Source: a virus. From it: 48,093 nucleotides of DNA. Under the pieces are notes generated by a model that had not been told where the DNA came from, made no database searches, and saw nothing but the letters and a program-made list of their open reading frames with translations. Where the stretch lies: IMG/VR virus record IMGVR_UViG_3300042914_003100, positions 1 to 48,093 of that record; one strand, given 5' to 3'. The translations under genes and the position numbers were made by a program. Of this stretch, positions 15,859 through 24,090 are shown one piece after another. Numbering within the stretch: position 1 is the first letter of the stretch; each line of letters begins with the position of its first letter.

Positions 15859-16513
15859 CGAGTTCATCCAATTGGCTGACGACGAAGTCGTAAAGGCCGC
15901 GGAGGATTATTTCGACAAGTTGGTGTTTGAACCGTTGGGAATCAACGGCAACGCATGGATCGCCGGCGGATGCCTGCGGGAGTGGCTTCAGGAGAAGCGG
16001 ATTGTTAAAGGCTGCGATATCGACGTGTGGTGTCGTGACGCAAAAGAAGTCGAGCGGATCCGGAAGGCTGCAAAGGATTCCAAGTGGACGTTGACGGTCG
16101 AACTTCCGACGTCGCTGAATTACAAGACGCCCAAAGGTCATTGGGTGCAGATCATTAAGCAGCACTTCTTTGCTGATGCGGTGGAAACGATTAAGGCATT
16201 CGATTTCACGGTGTGTGCGTTCGCGCTGACGTCCGGTGGTGCTTTTTGGATGCATCAGTCGAGCCTATTGGACATGGCGATGATGCGGCTGAAGGTGATT
16301 GACCTGCAGTTCCCGCAATCGACTCTGCGGCGAACGTATAAGTATGCAGAGAAGGGTTATCGGATCTGCGGTGGTGAACTTGGCAAGGTCGTGGATGCGA
16401 TCGTTGCTGAGGCAAAGCAGAAGGAACTGGAAGAGGCTTCCTTGCTTCAGGGTGAAGATTCGGCAGTTGTGAATGGGTTCTCCGGCGGTGGTCGCTGGAG
16501 TGGGTTGGACTGA
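15848..16513 (+). CDS. nucleotidyltransferase-like protein
   Basis: 221 residues from ATG 15848, with GGGGAG at 15832-15837 before it. AGGCLREWLQ (about residue 38) then GCDIDVW (about residue 55) reproduce the GG-x-x-R ... DxD pattern of the polymerase-beta-type nucleotidyltransferase fold, as in the head of CCA-adding enzymes. The rest of a CCA enzyme (arm, body, tail) is missing, so it is a phage head-domain protein. Substrate unknown; tRNA or nucleotides are possible since the phage tRNAs lack CCA. Confidence 0.6.
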   Translation: MLTNEFIQLADDEVVKAAEDYFDKLVFEPLGINGNAWIAGGCLREWLQEKRIVKGCDIDVWCRDAKEVERIRKAAKDSKWTLTVELPTSLNYKTPKGHWVQIIKQHFFADAVETIKAFDFTVCAFALTSGGAFWMHQSSLLDMAMMRLKVIDLQFPQSTLRRTYKYAEKGYRICGGELGKVVDAIVAEAKQKELEEASLLQGEDSAVVNGFSGGGRWSGLD

Positions 16514-16536
16514 TATTGGAAAGGTTTGGTGTTGTG

Positions 16537-17646
16537 ATGGGTGAGTTGAGATTTCCGCAGCCCGGCGAATGGTGGGGAAACAAGCAGGGGCGGCGATTTT
16601 ATTGTGCTGGATTTCATCAAGACACAACCGAACACGTTGTACTGCGAGATCAGGATACTCAGTACAAGGTGGTGAAATTCAGTGGGTCTTTGATCGATGC
16701 TGGATGGGAACCTATTCCTTGGTGCAAATCGTTTGATTGCGTCGATCCTTATTCCGCCCAGTCAAAGACGTTGCCAGAAATCTTCGGCACATGGCCGACG
16801 TGTGAAAAGCACGAACCTAAGATTCAGATTAACTCTCCGCAAGATCAGGTCTCGGATCTCGTGGATGAACTCGAGCATAAGATGGTCGACAATGCTGAAT
16901 CTGTTCTGAAGAAGCTCGAAGCAGATGTTGCTGCAGGCGAGTCTTTCCCGCAGTATTGGACTGTCCTTCACAGCGGCGGGGCATTCGTAAAACGAATGTC
17001 GAAAGATTCGTATGTGCTTGTCAGAAAGGACGGAACCGAATCATCTGTCCGTCCATGGGACACTGATGCAAACTATCGTCGCCTGCTGACCGAGGCTGAA
17101 GCCATGGCGTTGCTGGATAAGCCGGTTGCTGCTGATCCTATTCCCGCAGCGCCAATCAAAGAGCCTGTCTCCTATGTCGTCCAGAACCGAGCGACTGTTA
17201 GTGAATGGAGAGATCAGGTCCGATGGAGCACATGGCCCGCCGGTCATTGGGAGAAGGCTACCGAGCGTTTCATGGACATGATGCACGGGTGCAAGCGAGG
17301 CAACGCTGTCCTGTCCGTGCGATGCAAAGAAGCAGAACTTCCTGATCTGACTCCGATGATGCTGCATCGCGAGGTGAAGCCATTCGAGGAACTTCCTTCT
17401 GTCTCAGATGCCACTGCCTGCGTGAATCTCCGCGTTCCATTGTCCGGCGATGAAGTGACAGACAACCTGATCAGGGATGCTGTTCGTCGTGACATTGCTA
17501 TTGCATTCGTCACTGGAAGTCTGTCGTTCTCCCCGGGAGTGATCGGGCGATCGGACTGGCAGGATTCTAATCAACTCGCTGATCTTCCAGCAGCAGCGGT
17601 CACATTCGCCGATGAACTGATGAAGAAACTCGGATTCGCAGAGTAG
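16537..17646 (+). CDS. hypothetical protein, 369 aa
   Basis: Read from ATG 16537; TTG 16516 is in frame but offers no better ribosome site. The N-terminal 60 residues (QPGEWWGNKQGRRFYCAGF) look like a small beta domain, and a related short piece recurs near residue 145 (QYWTVLHSGGAFVKRM), so it may be a multi-domain protein. A proline/alanine linker lies near residue 200. No family recognised. Confidence 0.5.
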   Translation: MGELRFPQPGEWWGNKQGRRFYCAGFHQDTTEHVVLRDQDTQYKVVKFSGSLIDAGWEPIPWCKSFDCVDPYSAQSKTLPEIFGTWPTCEKHEPKIQINSPQDQVSDLVDELEHKMVDNAESVLKKLEADVAAGESFPQYWTVLHSGGAFVKRMSKDSYVLVRKDGTESSVRPWDTDANYRRLLTEAEAMALLDKPVAADPIPAAPIKEPVSYVVQNRATVSEWRDQVRWSTWPAGHWEKATERFMDMMHGCKRGNAVLSVRCKEAELPDLTPMMLHREVKPFEELPSVSDATACVNLRVPLSGDEVTDNLIRDAVRRDIAIAFVTGSLSFSPGVIGRSDWQDSNQLADLPAAAVTFADELMKKLGFAE

Positions 17647-17690
17647 TTGCTAGAATAATTGTTTTCTGTAATCACAATCGCCGATTCTTT

Positions 17691-17702
17691 CGTATAGGCT
17701 AC
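17691..17702 (+). promoter_or_regulatory. CGTATAGGCTAC promoter-like motif, site 4
   Basis: Exact copy ending four bases before ATG 17707; it predicts a leaderless mRNA as at site 2. The preceding 45 bases are AT-rich. Confidence 0.6.
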
Positions 17703-17706
17703 AAGC

Positions 17707-17979
17707 ATGAGTGCGAAGACTCAAACGCGAGGCATCGTGGCTGGAGAGATTCTGCCGCTGGCTGAGTTCAAAGAGCGATCCGGATTGGCTCGCCATGGTT
17801 GGGAGTCTCTTCTGAGACGTGCAACGGCTGCCGGCATCGAGATTGCTTTCCGTGATGGTCGTCAGGTTTACGTTGATACGGCTGAGTGGGTGAAATTTCT
17901 AAGGATGAGTAAACGTGGCGGCTCCACCGGAACTGGCAAAGTATCTGGCAGCAGCAATCGACGCGCACAAGGAAGCTGA
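17707..17979 (+). CDS. excisionase-like winged-helix protein, 90 aa
   Basis: Residues 15-65 (LPLAEFKERSGLARHGWESL, then RDGRQVYVDTAEWVKFL) follow the small winged-helix plan of excisionase and MerR-type DNA-binding domains. A basic, Gly/Ser-rich tail follows. No ribosome site precedes the ATG, in line with leaderless translation. It could be the excisionase for the integrase eight kilobases away, or a repressor; neither is shown. Confidence 0.5.
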   Translation: MSAKTQTRGIVAGEILPLAEFKERSGLARHGWESLLRRATAAGIEIAFRDGRQVYVDTAEWVKFLRMSKRGGSTGTGKVSGSSNRRAQGS

Positions 17980-18205
17980 AACTGCAGCGACAGCCTGGGC
18001 GAAAGCGAATTGCCCGTTCAAAGACGGTGAAGGCGTTATCTACGGCGGCCGGAAATGCGTCGTGTGGGAAGTGAACGCAAGGCTGTTCACATATGACGAT
18101 CACGAACCGGTGTTGATCTGGTACGCGATATTGGCTGATGAGAGAGGCGTGTTGTTTAGAGTGAGTGAACTCTGCATGCCGCATTCGAGTGATCTTCAGA
18201 ACTGA
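17915..18205 (+). CDS. hypothetical protein, 96 aa
   Basis: GTG 17915 lies 65 bases inside the previous frame, with AAGGATGAG upstream. The first 30 residues are an alanine-rich helix; the remainder is beta-rich (GVIYGGRKCVVWEVNARLF). Both overlapping frames look real, so the tail of the upstream protein may be under little constraint. Confidence 0.5.
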   Translation: MAAPPELAKYLAAAIDAHKEAETAATAWAKANCPFKDGEGVIYGGRKCVVWEVNARLFTYDDHEPVLIWYAILADERGVLFRVSELCMPHSSDLQN

Positions 18206-18223
18206 ATCGAGAGGGTGAATACG

Positions 18224-18487
18224 ATGGAAGGTCAAGAACAGGGACCGATGACTCAGCGGGAAGCAGAACTGTCAATCAAGCTCGCCGTGTCCGGCGCTGG
18301 TGCTGAGATCTTCAAGCTTGCTGTCGATGATGCCAGCATTCTGTTGTCGATCGACATTGGGAATGAACCAAAAGTCCGGAAGGCGACGTATGCAGCGTTC
18401 TCGTCCGGATTGATTCACGCCGGTGTCAAGGATGTTGTTTCATGGGTTAAGCGAATGACTACTGGAGGTCTCAATGTCCATCGTTGA
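18224..18487 (+). CDS. hypothetical protein, 87 aa
   Basis: ATG 18224 has GAGAGG at 18209-18214. Contains a central helix-strand region (ASILLSIDIGNEPKVRKATY). Its end overlaps the next small membrane gene by 14 bases. Confidence 0.5.
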   Translation: MEGQEQGPMTQREAELSIKLAVSGAGAEIFKLAVDDASILLSIDIGNEPKVRKATYAAFSSGLIHAGVKDVVSWVKRMTTGGLNVHR

Positions 18488-18584
18488 ATTCTTTCGCCTG
18501 TTCGGCGTGGTGGCGTTTCTGCTTGTGTTTGTCGGCGGCATCATGTTGCAGTTGACTTATGGTTTCAGTGAGCAGGAGTTCTGA
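18474..18584 (+). CDS. 36-residue membrane microprotein
   Basis: ATG 18474 is preceded by GGAGG at 18464-18468, a good ribosome site. The product runs MSIVEFFRLFG and then a hydrophobic stretch of about 18 residues (VVAFLLVFVGGIMLQL), ending FSEQEF. It overlaps the previous gene and is followed four bases later by the next start, so it fits the operon. Holin-like or regulatory membrane peptides look like this, but there is no direct evidence. Confidence 0.55.
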   Translation: MSIVEFFRLFGVVAFLLVFVGGIMLQLTYGFSEQEF

Positions 18585-18587
18585 CCG

Positions 18588-18941
18588 ATGGCGGATCCGG
18601 AACTTGATCAGATCTGTATCCGGCTCGATGATCTTGGCTGGAACAAGTCGACCGTCAGTGTACATGATAAGTTCGAACACGTCTGGTATCAGCATTTCCA
18701 ATGGGAACCGAAGTGCCAGGATAATCCCGACAAACGATTCTTTGTTCAACTTCAGTTGTGGGACAACCGGCAGTATCCGGGTGGTTCGATCGGTTTTTGC
18801 CTTGCGATCTACGGTCGGCCGAGCGGTCCGGACATTGGGTCTATACGCTTTCAAAGCAGTGCCCGGGACATTGAGTCAATAGAACCAAACGTCGATCGGT
18901 TGCTGAAAGCGTGGCGAGCGATTCAGGAAAGTGCGACATGA
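18588..18941 (+). CDS. hypothetical protein, 117 aa
   Basis: Follows the microprotein by three bases with GGAG at 18575-18578. Trp- and Gln-rich, mostly beta (FFVQLQLWDNRQYPGGSIGF). ATGA overlap with the next gene. Confidence 0.5.
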   Translation: MADPELDQICIRLDDLGWNKSTVSVHDKFEHVWYQHFQWEPKCQDNPDKRFFVQLQLWDNRQYPGGSIGFCLAIYGRPSGPDIGSIRFQSSARDIESIEPNVDRLLKAWRAIQESAT

Positions 18942-19204
18942 TCTGCACTCGATGTGAAGGCACTGGGTTCATCAACCTTCATCAGATACCGTGCGAGCAG
19001 CGTACGGCGATGGAAGGAAACTTGGTTGCGGCTGTGCCGGTCTGGATTGCAGATCAGGCCGAACCGCACGATGTTCAGATCTGCGACTGCTGCGGAGACG
19101 GCTCCGGCTGGTACGGTGAGCCAGGTCATCACTATGGATCAGACGATCCGCGTGGTTCTCGCGGACCGTATCACAACAATGGTGGATTGTGTCAGTGTCA
19201 CTGA
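18938..19204 (+). CDS. cysteine-rich zinc-finger protein, 88 aa
   Basis: ATG 18938 overlaps the previous stop as ATGA. CTRCEGTGF at the start and CDCCGDGSG near residue 53 form a DnaJ-type CxxCxGxG pair of repeats, with CQC at the end. Likely metal binding; role unknown. Confidence 0.55.
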   Translation: MICTRCEGTGFINLHQIPCEQRTAMEGNLVAAVPVWIADQAEPHDVQICDCCGDGSGWYGEPGHHYGSDDPRGSRGPYHNNGGLCQCH

Positions 19205-19225
19205 ATTGATTGCTGGAAGACAATT

Positions 19226-19633
19226 ATGAGCACCCTCGGTTCTGAATCAGCGTTTCCGGTTCCAGACGTTCCGATCACTCCGAGCGATTCATGGCTCGGT
19301 CAATACCGTAAGACAAGCGACGGCATTTCAATTCGGATGCTTCTGGCTGCGCAGGCTATGCAGGGCATGCTGGCGAATGGTTCTCGCGTCACAGGGCTTG
19401 CAGCGTCGGCGTTTGCTGTCGCGGATGACATGTTGGTCGAGATTGCCCGTCCCGGGCGGCTGGAGAGGCTCATAGACGATTTGACGGACCTGAAGGCGGC
19501 TGTCGCATCGTTGTTGAAGCATCGGCCCGTATTGGATGATCTGAAGCAATACGTTGAAGAGTTTCCTGAACTCGATCTGGTTGAAGAAAAGGCGTTGATC
19601 CGGCTTCATGAACTGGTGAGCAAGACAATCTGA
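19226..19633 (+). CDS. small conserved-type phage protein, 135 aa
   Basis: The segment IRMLLAAQAMQGMLAN (about residues 36-51) followed by an AFAVADDML helix recalls a common short phage protein that contains 'AAxAMQGLLA'. The C-terminus is a long acidic helix. No function is known for that group. It is the last gene before a promoter motif and a probable small RNA. Confidence 0.5.
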   Translation: MSTLGSESAFPVPDVPITPSDSWLGQYRKTSDGISIRMLLAAQAMQGMLANGSRVTGLAASAFAVADDMLVEIARPGRLERLIDDLTDLKAAVASLLKHRPVLDDLKQYVEEFPELDLVEEKALIRLHELVSKTI

Positions 19634-19652
19634 CAAAAATCTTTTCAGATTT

Positions 19653-19664
19653 CGTATAGGCTAC
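19653..19664 (+). promoter_or_regulatory. CGTATAGGCTAC promoter-like motif, site 5
   Basis: Exact copy. CTGACA at 19630-19635 makes a good -35 with the same 19-base spacer as sites 2 and 3. No gene follows before a strong terminator. Confidence 0.55.
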
Positions 19665-19666
19665 AT

Positions 19667-19802
19667 TGACGTTCCGTTTGACGTCGCTAATCTTCACCGC
19701 ATAACCGATGGCGAATATCGGTGCTCAGAGAACACTTGGTGGTTTCGACTGCCAACAAAAAGGCCCATGCAGAGGATTCGCCCCTTTGCGTGGGCTTTTT
19801 TT
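19667..19802 (+). ncRNA. probable small RNA, about 135 bases
   Basis: Runs from the expected start of promoter site 5 to a rho-independent terminator, with no credible reading frame between. TTGACGT and TTTGACGT near its 5' end form a short repeat. It has the layout of an independent phage small RNA. Expression is not shown. Confidence 0.45.
19763..19802 (+). terminator. rho-independent terminator
   Basis: GCCCATGCAGAGG at 19763-19775 pairs with 19783-19795 (G-U and one mismatch allowed), followed by seven T at 19796-19802. Confidence 0.85.
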
Positions 19803-19805
19803 GTG

Positions 19806-20207
19806 CCTTGAAACAACCTGATGTGGTGTCTCGATCAGCCACTAACGCCGGAAACGGTGAAACGATCGGGCAGACTGGCTGCTGCCAGATTTCGGACGGT
19901 CCTCAACAGGACTGTCCACCAGTATCGACATACGCAGAACCTTTCCGGTTCCCATCTGCTATCAGGTGTCGAGGCGAGAGGAATTTGAACGGATATCGCC
20001 TTTGAAATTGCCGTCGTGGGTTTCGTCCGACTCGTCTGAAAGTCAGAGAGATCACCCGTGTTTCCGCCTAAGCGCGGGAACCGGGGCTTGAACCGATCTG
20101 AACTGAAGTCAGAGACGTTGGCCTGATGACTAAGCCTGTGTTTGCGATACTGAACAACGAAGTTGTGAAGTAAGCCTTTCTATTGCGCCCGACTGAGTGA
20201 TAAGACT
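19806..20207 (+). other. 400-base gap, no clear gene
   Basis: No convincing reading frame. Several pieces resemble minus-strand tRNA T-loops (TTGAAC at 19993 and 20089), and hairpins such as GGCGA/TCGCC (19974-20001) and GGTCC/GGACT near 19908 occur, but no complete cloverleaf can be folded. It may contain decayed tRNA-like units like those at 11.2 kb. Confidence 0.3.
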
Positions 20208-20843
20208 ATGACACGATCATTCGTTGTACCATCTGGTAAGCACAAAGGGCGCGCGCTCGACTCGTTGAGCGATACAGAGTTGCAGACTCTATGGGCCGGA
20301 TGGAACGGTTCACCAAAGTTGAGTAAGACAGAGTTTTTTCGTGTCATCGTGTCGGAGATTGAGACACGGACCGGGAAGGACTATTCGGCGCGCAGTCCGG
20401 TGGTACAGACTCGTCATCGGTCGATGTTCGCGGATGACGGACCTGTCATGGAAGAGACGGTCGTTTACCGCATGGAATTCGGGAAGCACAAGGGCGAGTT
20501 AATCACCTTGGTGCCGAAGAATTACTTGGAGTGGTGCGCTGAGAATCTTAGTGCCAATCTTCGGGCAATTTGCTTGGCGGAATTGCATCGGCGCGGGTGT
20601 TCGGTCCCGTCATCCAGTTCTGTGAAGTCAAAACCGTCTGCCAGCAAACAAAATCGCCGTCGTCGAAGCCTGGATGATTCGAAGACGCACTATGGTTGGA
20701 CGGATCAGAACGGGTTTACGCATTCGATTCCGAACGATGTGTCTATGGCGGGACGTGAGAGTGAAGAATGCCCGTTCGATGCTGTTGAGGTTCAATCCTC
20801 TATGAATGAATTGGACCGAGAGTTTCGGTCGATGTTTTGCTGA
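20208..20843 (+). CDS. protein with two GKHKG (DUF3820-like) repeats
   Basis: 211 residues. SGKHKGRALDSLSDTEL near residue 9 and FGKHKGELITLVPKNYLEW near residue 92 are two copies of the GKHKG...LEW signature of the small DUF3820 family, joined by an Arg-rich middle. A basic RRRRS segment and an acidic C-terminus follow. Single-copy relatives occur widely in phages; function unknown. Confidence 0.65.
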   Translation: MTRSFVVPSGKHKGRALDSLSDTELQTLWAGWNGSPKLSKTEFFRVIVSEIETRTGKDYSARSPVVQTRHRSMFADDGPVMEETVVYRMEFGKHKGELITLVPKNYLEWCAENLSANLRAICLAELHRRGCSVPSSSSVKSKPSASKQNRRRRSLDDSKTHYGWTDQNGFTHSIPNDVSMAGRESEECPFDAVEVQSSMNELDREFRSMFC

Positions 20844-20920
20844 TTGCGTTCCGTGATTCAAGCGATGTTGTTCGTATCTGTTGGCAGTGGTGTTTCGTTC
20901 GATTCAGGAGTGTTGTTGGC

Positions 20921-21232
20921 ATGATTAAACGATCCGAAGTGCAGACAGAATTCCGCGACACTGAGCGCGGCGGCTGCGTTGTTGATGCGTGGTTCACTGC
21001 GGCTGGAGAGGTTCCGCATACGAAAGGCACAGACGTATCCGAAACCAGAGAGAAGGCAAAAGATGCCTGCATGGATTACGTCTACGGGCCGATCCTGCAG
21101 AAGCTGAATGTTCTGTCCGGTCGTCTTGCGTGCGAGGTCGGCACGTTTAGCACTCCGCATCTCGGCGGGCGTGTGAATGACGAGATCAACAAGGTGATTC
21201 GCGAGATTAAGACAGAACTGGAGATGCGATGA
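20921..21232 (+). CDS. hypothetical protein, 103 aa
   Basis: ATG 20921 (MIKRSEVQTEF) is preferred to the upstream ATG 20837, whose extra N-terminus is atypical. Alpha/beta composition. ATGA overlap with the next gene. Confidence 0.5.
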   Translation: MIKRSEVQTEFRDTERGGCVVDAWFTAAGEVPHTKGTDVSETREKAKDACMDYVYGPILQKLNVLSGRLACEVGTFSTPHLGGRVNDEINKVIREIKTELEMR

Positions 21233-21681
21233 AGATTCCTTTGGTGAACAAAATTAAGTTCGATGGATACTGCTCTTCCGATATTGTTGGTTCCTTGGAT
21301 GTAACCGAAGACGTCGGCCAGGCGATTGCGGCAGCGTACAGATCTGGCCAGATCGTTTCGCTCGATGGCGTTGTGTGTTTCCGTGGTAGCACGGTGAGCA
21401 TGATGCACCTTGCGATCCGGATTGAAGGGACTCGGGCTGAATCGAAGCTTGGACCGCCGAAGATCGCGATGACGATTGAGCCTATTGGCTGCGAGCCTCG
21501 GCTGAAGGTCGGCGACGTTGTGAAGGTTGATGACACTATTGGCGTTGTGATTCATGCCTTCATGCATCCGAATTCGCCACCGAATTACGATATTGCTTTT
21601 GGTAAGCAAGTTGGCTTGAAGCGTACCGGCTGGAAGATTACCGAGATCGACGAAGTTGTGAGCCTCGGTCCGTTTCATTGA
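21229..21681 (+). CDS. hypothetical protein, 150 aa
   Basis: Begins MKIPLVNKIKFDGY, mostly beta with a KVGDVVKVDDTIGVV segment suggesting an SH3-like barrel. The start overlaps the preceding stop. No family recognised. Confidence 0.5.
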   Translation: MKIPLVNKIKFDGYCSSDIVGSLDVTEDVGQAIAAAYRSGQIVSLDGVVCFRGSTVSMMHLAIRIEGTRAESKLGPPKIAMTIEPIGCEPRLKVGDVVKVDDTIGVVIHAFMHPNSPPNYDIAFGKQVGLKRTGWKITEIDEVVSLGPFH

Positions 21682-21686
21682 AAGTG

Positions 21687-21956
21687 ATGCCGATGTGGAT
21701 TTCTACGTCAATGATCCAGCGAATGCCAGCGACTCCAGCCAGGCTTCGTGCTCAGTGGCGATCGACTGAGTCAGAGAACCGTGAGGCGATTGCTGTTCGT
21801 CGGCAGTGGATGAAGGTTATCGGCTGTTGCGAGAAAGAGATTAGCGAGCAATGTGATTATGCCGTTGATCTGAATCTCGAAGACGAACTGGAAGAGTTGT
21901 CGGCTGCGATCAGACTCAATCAGATGAAAAGGAATTGCGATGAAGAAAGCCTTTGA
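21687..21956 (+). CDS. hypothetical protein, 89 aa
   Basis: ATG 21687 is taken; TTG 21678 is also in frame. Basic N-terminal half and acidic helical C-terminal half (EDELEELSAAIRL). Overlaps the nuclease gene by 17 bases. Confidence 0.45.
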   Translation: MPMWISTSMIQRMPATPARLRAQWRSTESENREAIAVRRQWMKVIGCCEKEISEQCDYAVDLNLEDELEELSAAIRLNQMKRNCDEESL

Positions 21957-22356
21957 ACCGTTTGTTCATTCAGTGATTCGCGTCATCGACGGCGACACTC
22001 AGGTCCTGATGCTGGATCTTGGGTTTTTTACGTTCAAGGAAGTGACGACAAGGATCACTGGCATTGACTGTCCTGAGAAGTCAACGCAGGCCGGCAGAAT
22101 GGTCAAAACAGTTGTTGAACTGTGGTTGCAGATCTGCATGAAGGAAAAGTATCGGCTGTCCTGGATCAGTTCAGAGGTCGACATGTATGGTCGAACTTTG
22201 GGAGATTTCCGGGATTCCTTCAACGGTGATTCCGTCTCAAAGTATATGCTACGAACTGGACTGGCGAAGCCGTTTCACGAGAAGCGGGTTCCGTGGACTC
22301 CGGCTGAATTGGATGAAGTTGTGACGAACTGTCGGCTGATGGGGATTTCTGGTTGA
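21940..22356 (+). CDS. staphylococcal-nuclease-like nuclease
   Basis: 138 residues of the SNase (thermonuclease) fold. The catalytic set is complete and spaced as in the family: Asp in IDGDT (residues 17-19), R38, D43 and E46 in RITGIDCPE, and R85 in DMYGR, then GLAKPF. No signal peptide is seen, so it acts inside the cell, on host or phage DNA/RNA. It lies just upstream of a DNA methyltransferase gene, overlapping by four bases if that gene used its upstream TTG. Confidence 0.85.
   Translation: MKKAFEPFVHSVIRVIDGDTQVLMLDLGFFTFKEVTTRITGIDCPEKSTQAGRMVKTVVELWLQICMKEKYRLSWISSEVDMYGRTLGDFRDSFNGDSVSKYMLRTGLAKPFHEKRVPWTPAELDEVVTNCRLMGISG
22241..22252 (+). promoter_or_regulatory. AGTATATGCTAC motif inside the nuclease gene
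   Basis: Same sequence as the site before the sigma gene (36208). It lies about 120 bases before the methyltransferase start and could be an internal promoter, or chance in coding sequence. Confidence 0.25.
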
Positions 22357-22370
22357 AGGGATGTGGTGGG

Positions 22371-23579
22371 ATGGTGCCCTATTACGACAAGGATGGGATT
22401 ACGATCTTTTGCGGTGACTGCCGGAAGGTCATCCCGCACATTGGGATAGTTGATGCCGTCGTGACCGATCCGCCGTATGGCTTGGGATTCATGGGCAAAA
22501 CGTGGGACAGCACTGTTCCTCCCGTGGAACTATGGATGGCTGTTCTGAATGCATTAAAGCCAGGCGGTCATCTGCTTTCATTCGCCGGTACGAGAACGCA
22601 TCACCGAATGGCTGTGAACATCGAAGACGCTGGCTTCGAGATCAGGGATATGATTGCGTGGGTGTACGGTTCAGGCTTTCCGAAGTCGATGGATGTTTCA
22701 AAGGCGATCGACAAGGCGGCAGGAGCGGAACGGGAGGTTGTTGGGCAACATAAATTTGCTGCGAGACGACCGAACATTAAGCGAGGACGAGGTGAGAATG
22801 TGTGTACAGAAGGAGGTGATTTGGGAACTCCAACACTCACAGCGCCGTCAACTGATGCCGCAAAACAATGGGACGGTTGGGGCACGGCATTGAAGCCAGC
22901 ACTTGAGCCTATCACGTTGGCGCGTCGTCCTTTGATCGGAACCGTTGTGCAGAATGTATTGGAGCATCGGACAGGTGCGTTGAATATTGACGGTTGCAGG
23001 ATCGAAGCATTCGGGCGCCCATTGCGAGAAATAGATCCCAAACAGACAAACAGTGTTGTTTACGAAGGACGAGTCGGCGGTGGGACTGGGTTTGATGGTG
23101 GTTCTAAGGCTATTGGCACAACAGATCATGGTCGTTGGCCGGCAAACCTGATTCACGATGGTAGTGAAGAAGTTGTCGAGCAGTTTCCCGAGACAACGAG
23201 CGGAGCAAACCCGACTCGCCGGTCGTCAGCGAAGTTCAAAAACGCTTACAGTGAATTCGCTGGTCAGGAATCCTGCGAACAGCATCGTGGCGCAGATGCT
23301 GGCAACGCTTCCAGGTTCTTCTATTGTGCAAAAGCAAGTTCTGAAGATCGCGGTCCCGGGAATAATCACCCGACAGTAAAGCCGGTCGCCTTGATGCGGT
23401 GGCTTGTGCGACTGGTGACGTGCGAAACCAGTGTCGTGCTTGATCCGTTTGCTGGATCAGGAACAACGCTGGTTGCAGCGAAGCTGGAAGGTCGCAGAGC
23501 GATCGGAATAGAGATGGACGAGAACTACGCGAAGATCGCAGTTGATCGGCTAAAAGAGATCCCACGTACATTGTTTTGA
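22371..23579 (+). CDS. DNA methyltransferase (N4-cytosine/N6-adenine)
   Basis: 402 residues. Motif IV TDPPYG is near residue 34 and motif I DPFAGSGTT is near the C-terminus, with NHPTVKP before it. That order (IV first, I last) marks a beta-class amino-methyltransferase. It modifies specific DNA sites, likely shielding the phage from restriction; no cognate restriction enzyme is adjacent. ATG 22371 is chosen over TTG 22353. The long middle region (about 115-320) would carry target recognition. Confidence 0.9.
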   Translation: MVPYYDKDGITIFCGDCRKVIPHIGIVDAVVTDPPYGLGFMGKTWDSTVPPVELWMAVLNALKPGGHLLSFAGTRTHHRMAVNIEDAGFEIRDMIAWVYGSGFPKSMDVSKAIDKAAGAEREVVGQHKFAARRPNIKRGRGENVCTEGGDLGTPTLTAPSTDAAKQWDGWGTALKPALEPITLARRPLIGTVVQNVLEHRTGALNIDGCRIEAFGRPLREIDPKQTNSVVYEGRVGGGTGFDGGSKAIGTTDHGRWPANLIHDGSEEVVEQFPETTSGANPTRRSSAKFKNAYSEFAGQESCEQHRGADAGNASRFFYCAKASSEDRGPGNNHPTVKPVALMRWLVRLVTCETSVVLDPFAGSGTTLVAAKLEGRRAIGIEMDENYAKIAVDRLKEIPRTLF

Positions 23580-23589
23580 GATCGAACCA

Positions 23590-23835
23590 ATGAGCCATTT
23601 CAAATGCGCAAAGTGCGGTGTTACTCAGGTCGATTCGGCTGCAGGCTACATCGCTGGTTGCTGCCATTATCCTCCGGAAAATGATCGCCGAGTTGTGCTG
23701 ATGTTTGGTGGTGATGGTCGTCACGATCGTACTGGATTCTATGAGAAAGCGCACGGCGCGTTTTACTACAACGAAGCTGGGATGCATCAACGCAATGCCG
23801 TCCATCCTGTTGAGTGGTCTGATATCCCGTTTTGA
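23590..23835 (+). CDS. hypothetical cysteine-containing protein, 81 aa
   Basis: CAKCG at the N-terminus and CCH near residue 24 could bind zinc; the rest is Gly- and aromatic-rich. It follows the methyltransferase by ten bases. Function unknown. Confidence 0.5.
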   Translation: MSHFKCAKCGVTQVDSAAGYIAGCCHYPPENDRRVVLMFGGDGRHDRTGFYEKAHGAFYYNEAGMHQRNAVHPVEWSDIPF

Positions 23836-23843
23836 GGTGAGTG

Positions 23844-24038
23844 ATGGCGAAAATGCTGCATGATGATTTCGAAGCGTGGATTCGCGATCGATGCCGATGC
23901 TGTATGGAGCAAGATGAGATCGATCTGTATTGCCTTGCGGATCTTGACTTGGATTCCGGGGAATACACGTTCAGGAACGAAGCCGTTCAGGCTCAGTGGG
24001 AAGCGTGGCAGGCAGCGATTAAGTTCGCGTCGAAATAG
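23844..24038 (+). CDS. hypothetical protein, 64 aa
   Basis: ATG 23844 follows GAGG at 23834-23837. CRCCMEQ in the first third and the ending AQWEAWQAAIKFASK resemble a frequent tail of small phage proteins (QxxWxAWxAA). No known role. Confidence 0.5.
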   Translation: MAKMLHDDFEAWIRDRCRCCMEQDEIDLYCLADLDLDSGEYTFRNEAVQAQWEAWQAAIKFASK

Positions 24039-24058
24039 TTCGCAATTCATGCTGTTGG

Positions 24059-24070
24059 CGTATATGCTAT
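24059..24070 (+). promoter_or_regulatory. CGTATATGCTAT promoter-like motif, site 6
   Basis: Two changes from the consensus. It is followed by AGGAGG at 24078-24083 and ATG 24091, so it would drive the next gene with a leader of about 20 bases. Confidence 0.5.
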
Positions 24071-24090
24071 TCCGATCAGGAGGATGTCTA

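Noticed and set aside
19806-20160. Minus-strand tRNAs suggested by TTGAAC sequences
   Set aside because: T stems do not pair properly and no matching acceptor or anticodon arms were found.
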